64,000 nucleotides of DNA, taken from positions 124,001-188,000 of the forward strand of contig JARGOS010000002.1 of the NCBI GenBank assembly GCA_029212505.1, in the 5' to 3' direction. A model generated the notes under the pieces. The model made no database searches, was not told the DNA's origin, and saw only the letters and a program-made list of their open reading frames with translations. Positions 1 to 8,575 of this stretch are shown piece by piece (the stretch's first letter is position 1; every line of letters begins with the position of its first letter). Source of the DNA: Legionellaceae bacterium. Lineage in GTDB: Bacteria > Pseudomonadota > Gammaproteobacteria > Legionellales > Legionellaceae. The position numbers and the translations under genes are program-made.

Positions 1-7
1 AGTGAGG

Positions 8-637
8 ATGGCTATTATTGCAAAACGCACCGTCATGTCATTGTATTCTGATTCTGGCGACGTTTACAGTCACCAGGTTCGCATTGTGCTGGCTGAAAAA
101 GGTGTCAATGTTGATATTATTCCAGCGAAAGATGGTTCGCTTCCGGAAGAATTATCAACGGTTAATCCCTACAACACGGTTCCAACGTTGATTGATCGCG
201 AGCTTGTTCTTTATGAAGCGCGTATCATCATGGAATATTTAGATGAGCGTTTTCCGCATCCACCTTTGTTGCCTGTTTATCCTGTAGCTCGTGCTGAAAC
301 GCGTAAGATGATGTATCGTATCGAGCAGGATTGGTATACTTTATTGCATGATATTCAAGCGGGTGGTTCCGACGAGACGCTGGCTACGTTACGAAATAAT
401 TTAAGCGACAGCTTAAGCAGTTTAGAGCCTATCTTTGCTGATAAACCCTTTTTCTTGAGTGACGAGCACTCGTTGTTAGATTGTGCTTTAGCACCGTTAC
501 TTTGGCGTTTACCGATGTTGGGTGTTGAATTGCCCGCCAATGCCATTGCCTTGAAGGCTTATATGGAGCGCTTGTTTGCACGAGATGCTTTTCAAAGCAG
601 TTTAACGGATGCTGAGCGGCAGCTAAGGGTGGCTTAG
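8..637 (+). CDS. sspA: Stringent starvation protein A (RNA polymerase-associated, GST fold)
   Basis: SspA binds RNA polymerase and affects stationary-phase and acid-stress transcription in other gammaproteobacteria. The 210-residue product has the thioredoxin-like GST N-domain (about 12-88) and helical C-domain. It carries the highly conserved stretches YSHQVRIVLAEKGV, VPTLIDRE and IMEYLDERFPHPPLLPVYP. An upstream in-frame GTG at 2 exists, but the ATG at 8 matches the family N-terminus (MA..AKR.VM.L). The gene lies at the window edge, so its promoter is not visible. sspB follows after 2 bases, the usual sspAB operon. Confidence 0.96.
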   Translation: MAIIAKRTVMSLYSDSGDVYSHQVRIVLAEKGVNVDIIPAKDGSLPEELSTVNPYNTVPTLIDRELVLYEARIIMEYLDERFPHPPLLPVYPVARAETRKMMYRIEQDWYTLLHDIQAGGSDETLATLRNNLSDSLSSLEPIFADKPFFLSDEHSLLDCALAPLLWRLPMLGVELPANAIALKAYMERLFARDAFQSSLTDAERQLRVA

Positions 638-639
638 TC

Positions 640-1038
640 ATGAGTAGTATGACCTCAAGTAGGCCTTATTTGATTCGTGCGATTTATGATTGGATTGTTG
701 ATAATCAACTGACGCCCTACATTCTTGTGAATGCAGAGTACCCAGGTGTCGAAATTCCACAAGAATTTGTAAGTGGTGGACGTGTTATCTTAAACATTTC
801 ACCCGCTTCATGCCGTGGATTACATCTTGATAATGATCGCATTGTGTTCACCACACGATTTTCTGGGCGAACCGTGCAGTTGGCTTTAGGGCCGGGTGCT
901 GTGATGGCGATTTATGCCAAAGAGAATGGGCGTGGCATGGAATTTGGGGAAGAGGACGGCGATTTACCTTCACCCACAGATTCTGGCTCATCTCAACACA
1001 GCTCGGGGCGTAAACCTGCTTTGCGTTTAGTTAAGTAG
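640..1038 (+). CDS. sspB: ClpXP protease specificity-enhancing factor SspB
   Basis: SspB is the adaptor that delivers ssrA-tagged proteins to ClpXP. The 132-residue protein starts SSRPYLIRAIYDWIVDN and contains the conserved TPYI.V.AEYPGV segment that forms the tag-binding domain (about 5-110). A flexible acidic, Ser/Gly-rich linker follows. The C-terminus ALRLVK matches the XB peptide that docks on the ClpX N-domain. Length and order after sspA are typical. The ATG lies 2 bases after the sspA stop, so the pair is probably translationally coupled. Confidence 0.96.
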   Translation: MSSMTSSRPYLIRAIYDWIVDNQLTPYILVNAEYPGVEIPQEFVSGGRVILNISPASCRGLHLDNDRIVFTTRFSGRTVQLALGPGAVMAIYAKENGRGMEFGEEDGDLPSPTDSGSSQHSSGRKPALRLVK

Positions 1039-1077
1039 CTTGACGGATTGTATCCGTAGGCTTTAGGGTTTGTGTGC

Positions 1078-1554
1078 ATGAAAATGTACTTTGAATTACC
1101 GAATGAACAAGCAACCCATGCGTTGGCAAAAAAGCTGGCGCACGGTCTAACATCACCTGCAATTCTGACTTTCTCCGGAGATCTAGGTGCCGGTAAGACC
1201 GCCCTGATTCGTAGTATGCTACGTGCCTTAGGTGTTACATCGACGATTAAAAGCCCAACGTTTTCTGTTGTTGAAAGTTATCAGCTCTCGGATTATGCCG
1301 TGCATCATTTTGATCTTTATCGTATCAGCGACGAAATGGAGCTTGAGGCGATTGGCGTTCGAGATTATTTTTTATTCAATACGGTGTGCTGTGTTGAATG
1401 GCCAGAGCGTGCCCCTGATTTATTGGCTCACGTGGATGTGAAGTTTGATTTTCAGTTTAATCTTGATCAAGATGAAGGACGAACGTTATTGGCAACCGCT
1501 TCAAGTGAGCGCGGACAAGCTTTGTTAACTTGCCTAGGGAGGGCGCAGGGATGA
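1078..1554 (+). CDS. tsaE: tRNA threonylcarbamoyladenosine biosynthesis ATPase TsaE
   Basis: TsaE is the ATPase of the TsaBDE complex that makes t6A37 in ANN-decoding tRNAs. The P-loop GDLGAGKT lies at residues 34-41, followed by SPTFSVVESY and HHFDLYRI, both typical of the family. Length (158 aa) is normal. An in-frame GTG at 1072 is possible, but the ATG at 1078 has AGGGTT upstream. The stop overlaps the amiB start as ATGA. The partner tsaC lies at the far end of this window (62313). Confidence 0.95.
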   Translation: MKMYFELPNEQATHALAKKLAHGLTSPAILTFSGDLGAGKTALIRSMLRALGVTSTIKSPTFSVVESYQLSDYAVHHFDLYRISDEMELEAIGVRDYFLFNTVCCVEWPERAPDLLAHVDVKFDFQFNLDQDEGRTLLATASSERGQALLTCLGRAQG

Positions 1555-2963
1555 AAGTTTTTTGGTGCCTGATCGGTTTATTGATGTCTTCTGTAGGCTA
1601 TGCTGCAAGTTTAGACGCGGTGATGGTGCATGAAGATAAGCAGCATGCCGTGGTTCGATTGAAGTTATCGGATACGTTTGAATACAAAGTATTTACACTC
1701 CCGAACCCTAACCGCATCATTTTTGATTTCCCGTTGGTGAAAGATAACGCACATGGTGTGTCACGACAAGGTGCTAAGCACATGGTCTCTGGCATGCGTA
1801 CAGGGCGTTCCAGCACGGGTACGCTTCGTGTGGTCTTTGATGCGACACGTGCCATGCGTGTTGTTCACGTGGATATATCGAAAAAACGTGGGGCACATGA
1901 ATTAGTCGTTGAGCTTGAACCGAAGGATGCAGCTAAGCGGCCGGTGGTTGCTTCCAATGCCAATATTAAAACGCGTCCAGCTGAAATAAAAAAAACAGCT
2001 GAGATAAAAAAAACACCTGAACTTAAACCGGTCGTAGCTCAACATGCGCCACCTAAAGTGCTTCGTGATGTGGTGGTTGTGCTTGATCCAGGTCATGGAG
2101 GAAAAGATCCAGGCGCGCTCGGGGCACGTAAAAGCCAAGAAAAACGTATTGTTTTAGAAATAGCGAAGCGCTTAAAAAAATTAATCGACCGTCAGCCGGG
2201 CATGCGGGCTGTTTTAACGCGTGACGGGGATTATTATGTCGGGCTTCGTGAGCGGCTCAATATTGCTCGTAAACATGATGGTGACGTGTTTATTTCGATT
2301 CATGCCGATGCGTTTATCAGTCCTAAATCTAAAGGGGTGTCGGTGTTTGCGTTATCTCAACGGGGTGCAACCAGTGAGGCAGCACAATGGCTTGCGGAAA
2401 AAGAAAATCATTCAGAATTGGGTGGTGTTGATCTATCGGGTTTAGATGATGACAATGATTTGATTCGCACGGTGTTGATTGATTTATCACAAACTGCGAC
2501 AACAACGGCCAGTGTGCAAATGGGGTCTCAAGTGCTTACGCGCCTAGATCGTGTGACCAGTTTACATAGCAAGAAAGTTGAGCAAGCTCGGTTTGTGGTG
2601 CTCAAATCACCGGATATTCCATCGATTCTTGTGGAAACGGGCTTTATTTCGAATGCCAAAGAAGAAAAAAATCTGAACGATCCACGTTATCAAGCACGCA
2701 TCACACAAGCGATGTTTGAGGGGTTAAAAAAATATTTTTGGAATCATCCACCAAACGGCACACGGTTTGAAGTGATGGCCAATGCACATTTGCATGTGGT
2801 GCGTTCAGGTGACACATTACCCCAGCTCGCTCGGCAGTATCAAGTTGCTGAAGCTGATTTGGTGATGTTGAATGGCATACAAGGCGTGCGCCTTTCTCCT
2901 GGTCAAAAATTAAGCGTGCCGTCGGCTGTTTCACACGCTTCGAAACCACAAGCGGCTGCATGA
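1551..2963 (+). CDS. amiB: N-acetylmuramoyl-L-alanine amidase, AMIN + Amidase_3 + LysM
   Basis: Periplasmic zinc amidase that removes stem peptides from septal murein during daughter-cell separation. The ATG at 1551 (ATGA overlap with tsaE, GGAGGG upstream) begins a signal peptide ending near VGYAA. Domains in order are AMIN (about 20-120), a low-complexity linker with repeated AEIKKT units, Amidase_3 (about 180-400) with DPGHGGKDPGA, ISIHADAF and VETGFISN, and one C-terminal LysM (about 425-465). The LysM and the tsaE-amiB-mutL-miaA order match AmiB rather than AmiA or AmiC. The stop overlaps mutL by 4 bases. Confidence 0.93.
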   Translation: MKVFWCLIGLLMSSVGYAASLDAVMVHEDKQHAVVRLKLSDTFEYKVFTLPNPNRIIFDFPLVKDNAHGVSRQGAKHMVSGMRTGRSSTGTLRVVFDATRAMRVVHVDISKKRGAHELVVELEPKDAAKRPVVASNANIKTRPAEIKKTAEIKKTPELKPVVAQHAPPKVLRDVVVVLDPGHGGKDPGALGARKSQEKRIVLEIAKRLKKLIDRQPGMRAVLTRDGDYYVGLRERLNIARKHDGDVFISIHADAFISPKSKGVSVFALSQRGATSEAAQWLAEKENHSELGGVDLSGLDDDNDLIRTVLIDLSQTATTTASVQMGSQVLTRLDRVTSLHSKKVEQARFVVLKSPDIPSILVETGFISNAKEEKNLNDPRYQARITQAMFEGLKKYFWNHPPNGTRFEVMANAHLHVVRSGDTLPQLARQYQVAEADLVMLNGIQGVRLSPGQKLSVPSAVSHASKPQAAA

Positions 2964-4507
2964 GAATCCACACGTTATCGGCACATGTTGCAAACCAAAT
3001 TGCTGCCGGTGAGGTGATTGAGCGTCCAGCCTCTGTCGTCAAAGAATTACTTGAAAATGCGATAGATGCTGGGGCAAAAACCATTCATATTGAGATTGGC
3101 TTTGGTGGCTTAAATCAAATTAAAATTAGCGATGATGGTCAAGGGATCGTTGCCGAAGATTTACCACTTGCGATAGCTGCGCATGCGACCAGTAAATTAC
3201 AATCGTTGGATGATTTAAATGCGATAGCAAGCATGGGCTTTCGAGGGGAGGCCTTGGCAAGCATTGCCTCCATTGCTCGTGTTTCGATTCAGTCGTGCGC
3301 TGCAAATCAAGCGCAAGCGATGGGGCTTGAGTCCGATGAAGCCGGTATACGACTTGTGCCATGCGCTAGGAGTCAAGGAACCACGATTGATGTTTGTGAT
3401 CTTTTTTTTAATGCGCCGGTGAGGAAAAAATTTTTAAAATCAGAACAACAAGAATATCAAGCGATCGAAGCGCTGGTCAAACGCATTGCGTTTTGTGAAA
3501 CAAATCTGGCCTTAACATTGAGCCATAATGGTCAATTGCGTTTAAACTTACCGGCGGCGCAATCTGAGCAAGCCAAGCGTATACGCCTGACCAAACTTTT
3601 AGGAAAAACCTTTGTTGATGATGCGCAAAGCGTTGATGTTACCCGGGGTGACATGCGGTTGCATGGCTGGGCCACGGGCGCTCTGTATGGCCGCAGTCAG
3701 CAAGATAAATTATGGTTTTATATTAATCATCGGCTGGTTCGAGATAAACTCGTGCTGCATGCCGTCAAACAAGCCTATGAAGCGGTGTTGCCTCCTGGTC
3801 GTTACCCGGGCTGTGTCTTGTTTTTGACATTGCCTGCTGATGAAGTGGATGTGAATGTTCACCCGACCAAGCACGAAGTTCGGTTTTGTGATGGACGCGC
3901 GGTGCATGATTTTATTCGTTCAAGTTTAACCAACGTGGTGGCTTCCCTATCTGATTCGGTGCCTGGTTCGGCTTCTGGCTCGGCTTCTGAATACCCGCGT
4001 CCTCGACCGGATGAGAGGAGGCCGGCATGGGTCGAGCCGTCGTATGCTGAGCATGAGCGAACATCGTCGCAGTCATCGTGGTTGGTTGCGAATGCAGACT
4101 TTGCACACGCACTGCATCAAGCACGGCTTCTGGAGCAATTGCTTGCGACCCCAACGCCTTGGAACGCACGGCCTTTATTAGTCCCTGTGACGATGGCATG
4201 GCCTGCATCCAAATTAAACACGCTCAAAGCTCATCAAGAAAGCTTAGAAAATCTCGGGTTAAAATTTGAATGTTTAGATGAGCAAACGATACGAATACGC
4301 ACGATTCCTTGCGCTTTACCTGGGTTGGATTTACACGCATTATGTTTGGCTTTATGTGAACAAGGTATGCAGAACAACACTGACTTGATACGTGCGCTTG
4401 TGCAGGCAGAGCAACTCCATGTGGCGGGCATGTCAGCTGATGAACAAGCGGAGCTCTTAGATTATTGGAAAAAACAGACAGAAAAAAAGGTTTTAGAGCA
4501 TGCGTGA
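2960..4507 (+). CDS. mutL: DNA mismatch repair protein MutL
   Basis: MutL couples MutS mismatch recognition to MutH/UvrD-type downstream steps. The GHKL ATPase motifs are clear in the first 110 residues: ELLENAIDAGA, DDGQGI, ATSKL and GFRGEALASIASI. The second N-terminal domain has VNVHPTKHEVRF. At 515 aa the protein is about 100 residues shorter than the E. coli protein. The loss seems to fall in the linker (Ser/Pro/Arg-rich, about 330-380) and a trimmed C-terminal dimerisation domain. I see no endonuclease motif of the DQHA..E..E type. Overlaps amiB by 4 and miaA by 8 bases. Confidence 0.95.
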   Translation: MRIHTLSAHVANQIAAGEVIERPASVVKELLENAIDAGAKTIHIEIGFGGLNQIKISDDGQGIVAEDLPLAIAAHATSKLQSLDDLNAIASMGFRGEALASIASIARVSIQSCAANQAQAMGLESDEAGIRLVPCARSQGTTIDVCDLFFNAPVRKKFLKSEQQEYQAIEALVKRIAFCETNLALTLSHNGQLRLNLPAAQSEQAKRIRLTKLLGKTFVDDAQSVDVTRGDMRLHGWATGALYGRSQQDKLWFYINHRLVRDKLVLHAVKQAYEAVLPPGRYPGCVLFLTLPADEVDVNVHPTKHEVRFCDGRAVHDFIRSSLTNVVASLSDSVPGSASGSASEYPRPRPDERRPAWVEPSYAEHERTSSQSSWLVANADFAHALHQARLLEQLLATPTPWNARPLLVPVTMAWPASKLNTLKAHQESLENLGLKFECLDEQTIRIRTIPCALPGLDLHALCLALCEQGMQNNTDLIRALVQAEQLHVAGMSADEQAELLDYWKKQTEKKVLEHA

Positions 4508-5420
4508 TGTGATATGTTTGATGGGGCCGACAGCCTCAGGAAAAACAGGCCTAGCCTGCGAGCTGGTGAAGCACGGGCCGTTTGAAATCATCAGCGTTGA
4601 TTCAGCGATGATTTATCGTAATATGAACATCGGTACGGCAAAACCTGAAGCTGATATCTTACAGCAGGCGCCGCATCGTTTGATTGATATTTGCCCACCT
4701 ACCGCGTCGTATTCTGCGGCACAATTTTGTGATGATGCTGGCAAGGCTTGTGAAGAAATTTTAAATGCAGGAAAAACACCGCTACTGGTGGGTGGCACCA
4801 TGATGTATTTTCGTGCGTTTCAAGAAGGGCTTTCGGTGTTGCCCGAGGCTAATCCAGCGGTACGAGAAAAAATAGCCATCGAGGCGCATGAGCGCGGCTG
4901 GGTTCAGATGCATCACAAGCTTGCTCAACTTGATCCAATAACAGCTGAGCGGCTTCATCCGAACGATACGCAGCGCATTGGTCGTGCTTTAGAAGTGCAC
5001 GCGCTAACAGGGCAACCGCTTTCAGGTATTTTAGGTGCAGCACGCGCGACGACGCCTTATCGTTTTATTAATATCATACTTTTTCCAGAGCATCGTGCGT
5101 GGCTGCATGAACGCATAGCCAGACGATTTGACGAGATGTTAGCGCTTGGTTTTCTTGACGAAGTGGATGCACTCTTGGCGCGTTGGGATTTAACGCGTGA
5201 ACATCCAGCCATGCGGAGTGTGGGGTATCGTCAGGCATTGGATTATCGCGAAGGGATGTGCGACTATTCAACTTTTCGTGAGCGTGGCATTGCGGCAACA
5301 AGACAATTGGCCAAACGGCAGTTAACATGGCTGCGTTCATGGCCGCAAGCACACTATATTGATCCAGAGAACTCTGCAAGCTTTGAGCACATCATGGCGT
5401 TGCTTGATATACATGTTTAA
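4500..5420 (+). CDS. miaA: tRNA dimethylallyltransferase
   Basis: MiaA transfers dimethylallyl from DMAPP to A37 of tRNAs reading UNN codons. The 306-residue protein has the P-loop GPTASGKT at 9-16, the substrate motif SVDSAMIYRNMNIGTAKP, LVGGTMMYFRA, and RSVGYRQ...Y near the C-terminus. Its ATG lies inside the end of mutL (8-base overlap), so translation is probably coupled. In E. coli the next gene is hfq; here it is a zinc-finger gene instead. Confidence 0.96.
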   Translation: MRDVICLMGPTASGKTGLACELVKHGPFEIISVDSAMIYRNMNIGTAKPEADILQQAPHRLIDICPPTASYSAAQFCDDAGKACEEILNAGKTPLLVGGTMMYFRAFQEGLSVLPEANPAVREKIAIEAHERGWVQMHHKLAQLDPITAERLHPNDTQRIGRALEVHALTGQPLSGILGAARATTPYRFINIILFPEHRAWLHERIARRFDEMLALGFLDEVDALLARWDLTREHPAMRSVGYRQALDYREGMCDYSTFRERGIAATRQLAKRQLTWLRSWPQAHYIDPENSASFEHIMALLDIHV

Positions 5421-5443
5421 TACGAAAAACAAGGGGATAAACC

Positions 5444-5638
5444 ATGGCTAAAACACAGCAAAAACCAGCCTGCACAAAGAAAAAACAGACAGTGCGTCAC
5501 GCTGATTTACCGCTCAGTTGTCCAACAGATGCAATGGCTTTATGGAATGCTCATCCAAAAGTCTATTTGCCGATGGGTGATGATGGCAAAGCAACGTGCC
5601 CTTATTGCGGCACGTTATTTGTTTTAAAATCAGATTAA
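5444..5638 (+). CDS. Small zinc-finger (zf-CHCC-like) protein
   Basis: A 64-residue protein with a basic N-terminus and a core LSCPTDAMALWNAHPKVYLPM..DGKATCPYCGTLF. One early Cys, a His and a CPYC pair give a C-H-C-C zinc site like that of the zf-CHCC family (related to the 13-kDa Zn subunit of complex I). Such stand-alone proteins are common in gammaproteobacteria and their function is not established. SD GGGG lies about 9 bases before the ATG. It sits between miaA and a glycosyltransferase in the same direction and could be cotranscribed. Confidence 0.8.
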   Translation: MAKTQQKPACTKKKQTVRHADLPLSCPTDAMALWNAHPKVYLPMGDDGKATCPYCGTLFVLKSD

Positions 5639-5643
5639 GTTAG

Positions 5644-6690
5644 ATGAGTATAAAAATACGTTCGATTTGTTTGGTTCGCTTGTCAGCTTTGGGTGATGTG
5701 TTGATGTTTGTACCGTTGGTGCGAGCACTCCAACGACATTATCCGGATGCCGAATTAACCTGGGTGATTTCGCCACTCGCGTACACACTGGTTGAAGGCA
5801 TGGACGGGGTCGAGTTTATTGTTTTAGATAAACCTAAAAATCTACGGGATTATTGGCGTTTTCGCCGTAGTCTGCGCCATCGGCGTTTTGATGTCTTGCT
5901 TGCGGCCCAAGCAAGTTTACGCGCAAATTTGCTTTATCCGTGTATTCGGGCCACACGTAAAATTGGTTATGATAAGGCGCGGGGCAACGACGGTCATGCA
6001 TGGTTTGTTAACGAACAGATTGAGCCTGGGCGTGAACATACACTGGATGGCTTTCTAAAGTTTGGTGCCGCACTCGGTGTCGCTAAAAAAGCGCCCGTTT
6101 GGAACATGCCTGTAGGCCCTGAGCATAAGGCTTGGGCTTGTGCCGAGCTTCCTGATGCCTCGAAGCCGGTCCTTGTGGTGAACCCCGCGGCGAGCAAGCC
6201 CGAGCGGAGTTGGTCTGCTGAAGGTTATATTCAGGTGATTCGTTTTGTGTTGTCACGATGGCCTGTTCAGGTTGTGTTAACCGGAGGGCCGGGCGCATCG
6301 GATAAAGCTTTAGGTGATGCGATCGCGGCTGAACTACCCGAGGTGTTGAATTTAATTGGTAAAACCCAGCCAAAACAGTTACTGGCCTTAATTGACCATG
6401 CCGCGTTGGTGTTGTGTCCTGATACCGGCCCGTCACATATGGCTACGGCGATGGGAACCCCGGTTGTGGCGCTGCATGCGGTCACCAATCTTGATATTTC
6501 AGGGCCGTATGCTTCTAAGCATTTGGCAATCAATGCTTATCCTCGCGCACTTGAGCGTTTGAAGCTGACGGTTGATTCTGCACCTTGGGGTAAACAAGTG
6601 CATGAACCTTGGGCCATGCAACTTGTTTCGATCGATGCGGTCATCGCACGTTTAAATCAGGTGTTACCGCAGGTGCTGGACCAGGATTAA
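5644..6690 (+). CDS. Glycosyltransferase family 9 (heptosyltransferase-like)
   Basis: Probable LPS inner-core heptosyltransferase (GT-B fold, family 9, WaaC/WaaF-like) acting at the cytoplasmic face of the inner membrane. Residues 8-30 (LVRLSALGDVLMFVPLVRAL) are the hallmark GT9 N-terminus. The C-domain has VVNPAASKPERSW, VVLTGGPG, LIGKT.PKQLLALI and CPDTGPSHMATAMGTPVVALH, the nucleotide-sugar binding part. 348 aa is normal. The heptose acceptor position cannot be told from sequence. The gene starts 5 bases after the zinc-finger gene and converges on icmX with a 6-base gap. Confidence 0.88.
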   Translation: MSIKIRSICLVRLSALGDVLMFVPLVRALQRHYPDAELTWVISPLAYTLVEGMDGVEFIVLDKPKNLRDYWRFRRSLRHRRFDVLLAAQASLRANLLYPCIRATRKIGYDKARGNDGHAWFVNEQIEPGREHTLDGFLKFGAALGVAKKAPVWNMPVGPEHKAWACAELPDASKPVLVVNPAASKPERSWSAEGYIQVIRFVLSRWPVQVVLTGGPGASDKALGDAIAAELPEVLNLIGKTQPKQLLALIDHAALVLCPDTGPSHMATAMGTPVVALHAVTNLDISGPYASKHLAINAYPRALERLKLTVDSAPWGKQVHEPWAMQLVSIDAVIARLNQVLPQVLDQD

Positions 6691-6696
6691 TCACCG

Positions 6697-8004
6697 TTAA
6701 TCATTGAGGTCTATCGTTGCAGTCTCTTTAAAATCAGGTGCTTTCAGGTTTTGCATCAGCATCATGGAGAGCGTGAGCAACGTACGCTCTTCTTGTTGAC
6801 GCGATAAATAGAGTTGATAATTCATTTCTGCGAGTAGTATGGCAATTTCTTTTTCGACGGTGGCGGAGGATGCCTCGTTGATTTGATCAACCCATTGTTT
6901 CTTATCTTTATTGGCGGGGTCATAGAGGCGACGCGTGGCCATTTGAAATTCGCTCAGTGCCTGGCTTATTTTAGCGCTATCGTCTCCTCCTTGACCTTGG
7001 GGAATACGTTTCGATAATAAGGCATATAAATTACTGGTTGGCACCGAGCTTTGGGCTGAAAAAGTACGAAGTTTAGCAATGTATTTCGCCAAGCCTTGCT
7101 CGGCTAATTTTTTATCTCTTTCGCTAATCGAGGAGCCTTTGGACGCGAGTGTTTTTATATAAAGTTCATCATACGCTTTCTTTTTAGGAAGCTCAGGTGG
7201 CGTGACGAGTTGGGCGGCGTAGCGAATGAAGTTTTCGGCTTCTTGTGCCTGTGTTTTCGCAACCAGTCCATTCTCATCGGATTTATTGTTGGGTGCACTT
7301 GAGGTCGAAGAGGCGTTATCTTCCATGGTGTACATCAACGGTGATATCAACGTATTGGCATTGAGTTGGGGTATCACGGGTTCGTTGTAGGCATAGGAGA
7401 AAAAGTCACGTGAATTAGGAATGCTGCCCACGACATTACTCATGACTTGCGTATCATATAAATATCGACAATCATCAAGCCAAGCACTTTCATCGTTATT
7501 CATGCAATACGTATGATTGGGAGTGCCTAGAATATTAAGTACCGATTGCGTAATGGGGTCACGTTGGTAGCTTGCTTGATCGATGAGCTTCGAGACACTG
7601 ATGCCTCCTTGGCTTCCGACTTGGGGATTGTTGTAGGAGCCACCACTGGGTTGAGTTTGAAAACTATAATTGGCCATGTCGTTGATGACGGAGTAGCTTT
7701 TGGTGTTTTGTGGAACAAACGCAGCCGACGCGGTGCTGTTGGCATTCACCGGCCTTGCACCCAAAAATGTAATGAACGAATATTGTTGTGTGAGGGTCGC
7801 CGCCGCGGGATCGAGCAACGTGAGCTCGGGTTCTTTTTCTGGCGGTTTGGTTAAGTCAAATCCAAAGTAAGCGCCAAAATGCTTGATTAAATCTTTGATG
7901 CTATCATAATCTTCTGGGTCCTCAACGCGGTCGGCGGCGTAAACCGGACTGGTGAGCGCGAGTGCTAAAACGGTACACGGTAACACATAACGAAAAAAAC
8001 GCAT
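6697..8004 (-). CDS. icmX: Dot/Icm secretion protein IcmX
   Basis: IcmX is an exported accessory protein of the Dot/Icm type IVB system, needed for pore formation in Legionella. The 435-residue product has a Sec signal peptide (RFFRYVLPCTVLALALTSPVYA) and a soluble, Asn/Ser/Gln-rich body with two Cys (YCMNNDESAWLDDCRYLYD) typical of IcmX. The C-terminal third is helical and has no membrane segment. Identification rests on this pattern and on its place after icmW. The ATG overlaps the icmW stop (TGATG). The icmW-icmX pair, divergent from icmV-dotA, is the Legionella arrangement. Confidence 0.88.
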   Translation of the reverse strand: MRFFRYVLPCTVLALALTSPVYAADRVEDPEDYDSIKDLIKHFGAYFGFDLTKPPEKEPELTLLDPAAATLTQQYSFITFLGARPVNANSTASAAFVPQNTKSYSVINDMANYSFQTQPSGGSYNNPQVGSQGGISVSKLIDQASYQRDPITQSVLNILGTPNHTYCMNNDESAWLDDCRYLYDTQVMSNVVGSIPNSRDFFSYAYNEPVIPQLNANTLISPLMYTMEDNASSTSSAPNNKSDENGLVAKTQAQEAENFIRYAAQLVTPPELPKKKAYDELYIKTLASKGSSISERDKKLAEQGLAKYIAKLRTFSAQSSVPTSNLYALLSKRIPQGQGGDDSAKISQALSEFQMATRRLYDPANKDKKQWVDQINEASSATVEKEIAILLAEMNYQLYLSRQQEERTLLTLSMMLMQNLKAPDFKETATIDLND

Positions 8005-8459
8005 CAGTCTTCTCCTTCAAGGGCAAGGGATACAAGCTTAAGTCGCGCATCAGAAAACGCGCGTGATAATAAACGTAGACGTTCGAATACAATATTACGT
8101 TTGAGAAAAAAACCGGATGGATCGGTGCCGCCCAAGCTGTTTTCTTCAGCGTACATTAATACTTTTGATGCACTGCCTGGGTGCGCTACATCCAGCGCTT
8201 GCAGTAAGCGTAGCCCGCGTCCTGTTTTAATGTTTGCTGCAAGTTCAACAAAGCGTTTCTGCTCATTGAGTTTATTCAGGTCAACGGTGGCTAAATCATC
8301 CAGTGTTTTTCCGAGCGCATCGATTGCTTGCTCAAGCTCAGGGTTGCCGTCAAGCGTCCAATCCTCAACGCTTTCCATGAAGGTAATCACACGATAAATG
8401 GAAGGGTCTCTAAAATCAGACCAATATTGTGCAGAAGCTTCATGGCTCAGGTTGGGCAT
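8004..8459 (-). CDS. icmW: Dot/Icm effector-adaptor protein IcmW
   Basis: IcmW is the small acidic cytosolic partner of IcmS; IcmSW binds effectors and docks on DotL of the coupling complex. The product has 151 residues, the same length as Legionella IcmW. It is highly conserved, with features such as YWSDFRDPSIYRVITFMESVEDWTLDG, IKTGRGLRLLQALD and DPSGFFLKRNIVFERLRLL. No membrane segment is present. icmS was not found in this window. Transcription probably starts in the 8460-8575 spacer shared with icmV. Confidence 0.96.
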   Translation of the reverse strand: MPNLSHEASAQYWSDFRDPSIYRVITFMESVEDWTLDGNPELEQAIDALGKTLDDLATVDLNKLNEQKRFVELAANIKTGRGLRLLQALDVAHPGSASKVLMYAEENSLGGTDPSGFFLKRNIVFERLRLLSRAFSDARLKLVSLALEGED

Positions 8460-8575
8460 GGTTGACTCGTTTGGTTAGTTGCATGCATTTGCATTATTTC
8501 ATAATGTATGATTATTATTAACATAGATTAATAGAAGATGAAAGCGCAGCTTCTTGCAGCTTCTTAAGGGATTTT
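8460..8575. promoter_or_regulatory. Divergent icmW / icmV promoter region
   Basis: This 116-bp AT-rich spacer separates icmWX from icmV-dotA and must hold both promoters. It contains TTAA-N6-TTAA (8518-8531), which recalls a PmrA-type direct repeat but has 10-bp rather than 11-bp spacing. A perfect 10-bp tandem repeat GCAGCTTCTT lies at 8546-8565, and AAGGG at 8566-8570 is the icmV ribosome site. TATGAT at 8507-8512 could serve as a -10 without a good -35. None of these assignments is tested. Confidence 0.45.
8546..8565 (+). repeat. Perfect 10-bp tandem repeat upstream of icmV
   Basis: GCAGCTTCTT occurs twice head to tail (8546-8555 and 8556-8565), immediately before the icmV ribosome-binding site. 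It lies in the 5' leader and could influence mRNA folding or be a chance duplication. Confidence 0.6.

Noticed and set aside
5644-6690. Specific naming of the glycosyltransferase as WaaC or WaaF
   Set aside because: Both share the family motifs; the acceptor residue cannot be told from sequence.
8518-8531. TTAA-N6-TTAA as a definite PmrA site
   Set aside because: The consensus needs 11-bp periodicity with a C/T before and G/T after; here it is 10-bp. I mention it only as a possible element.
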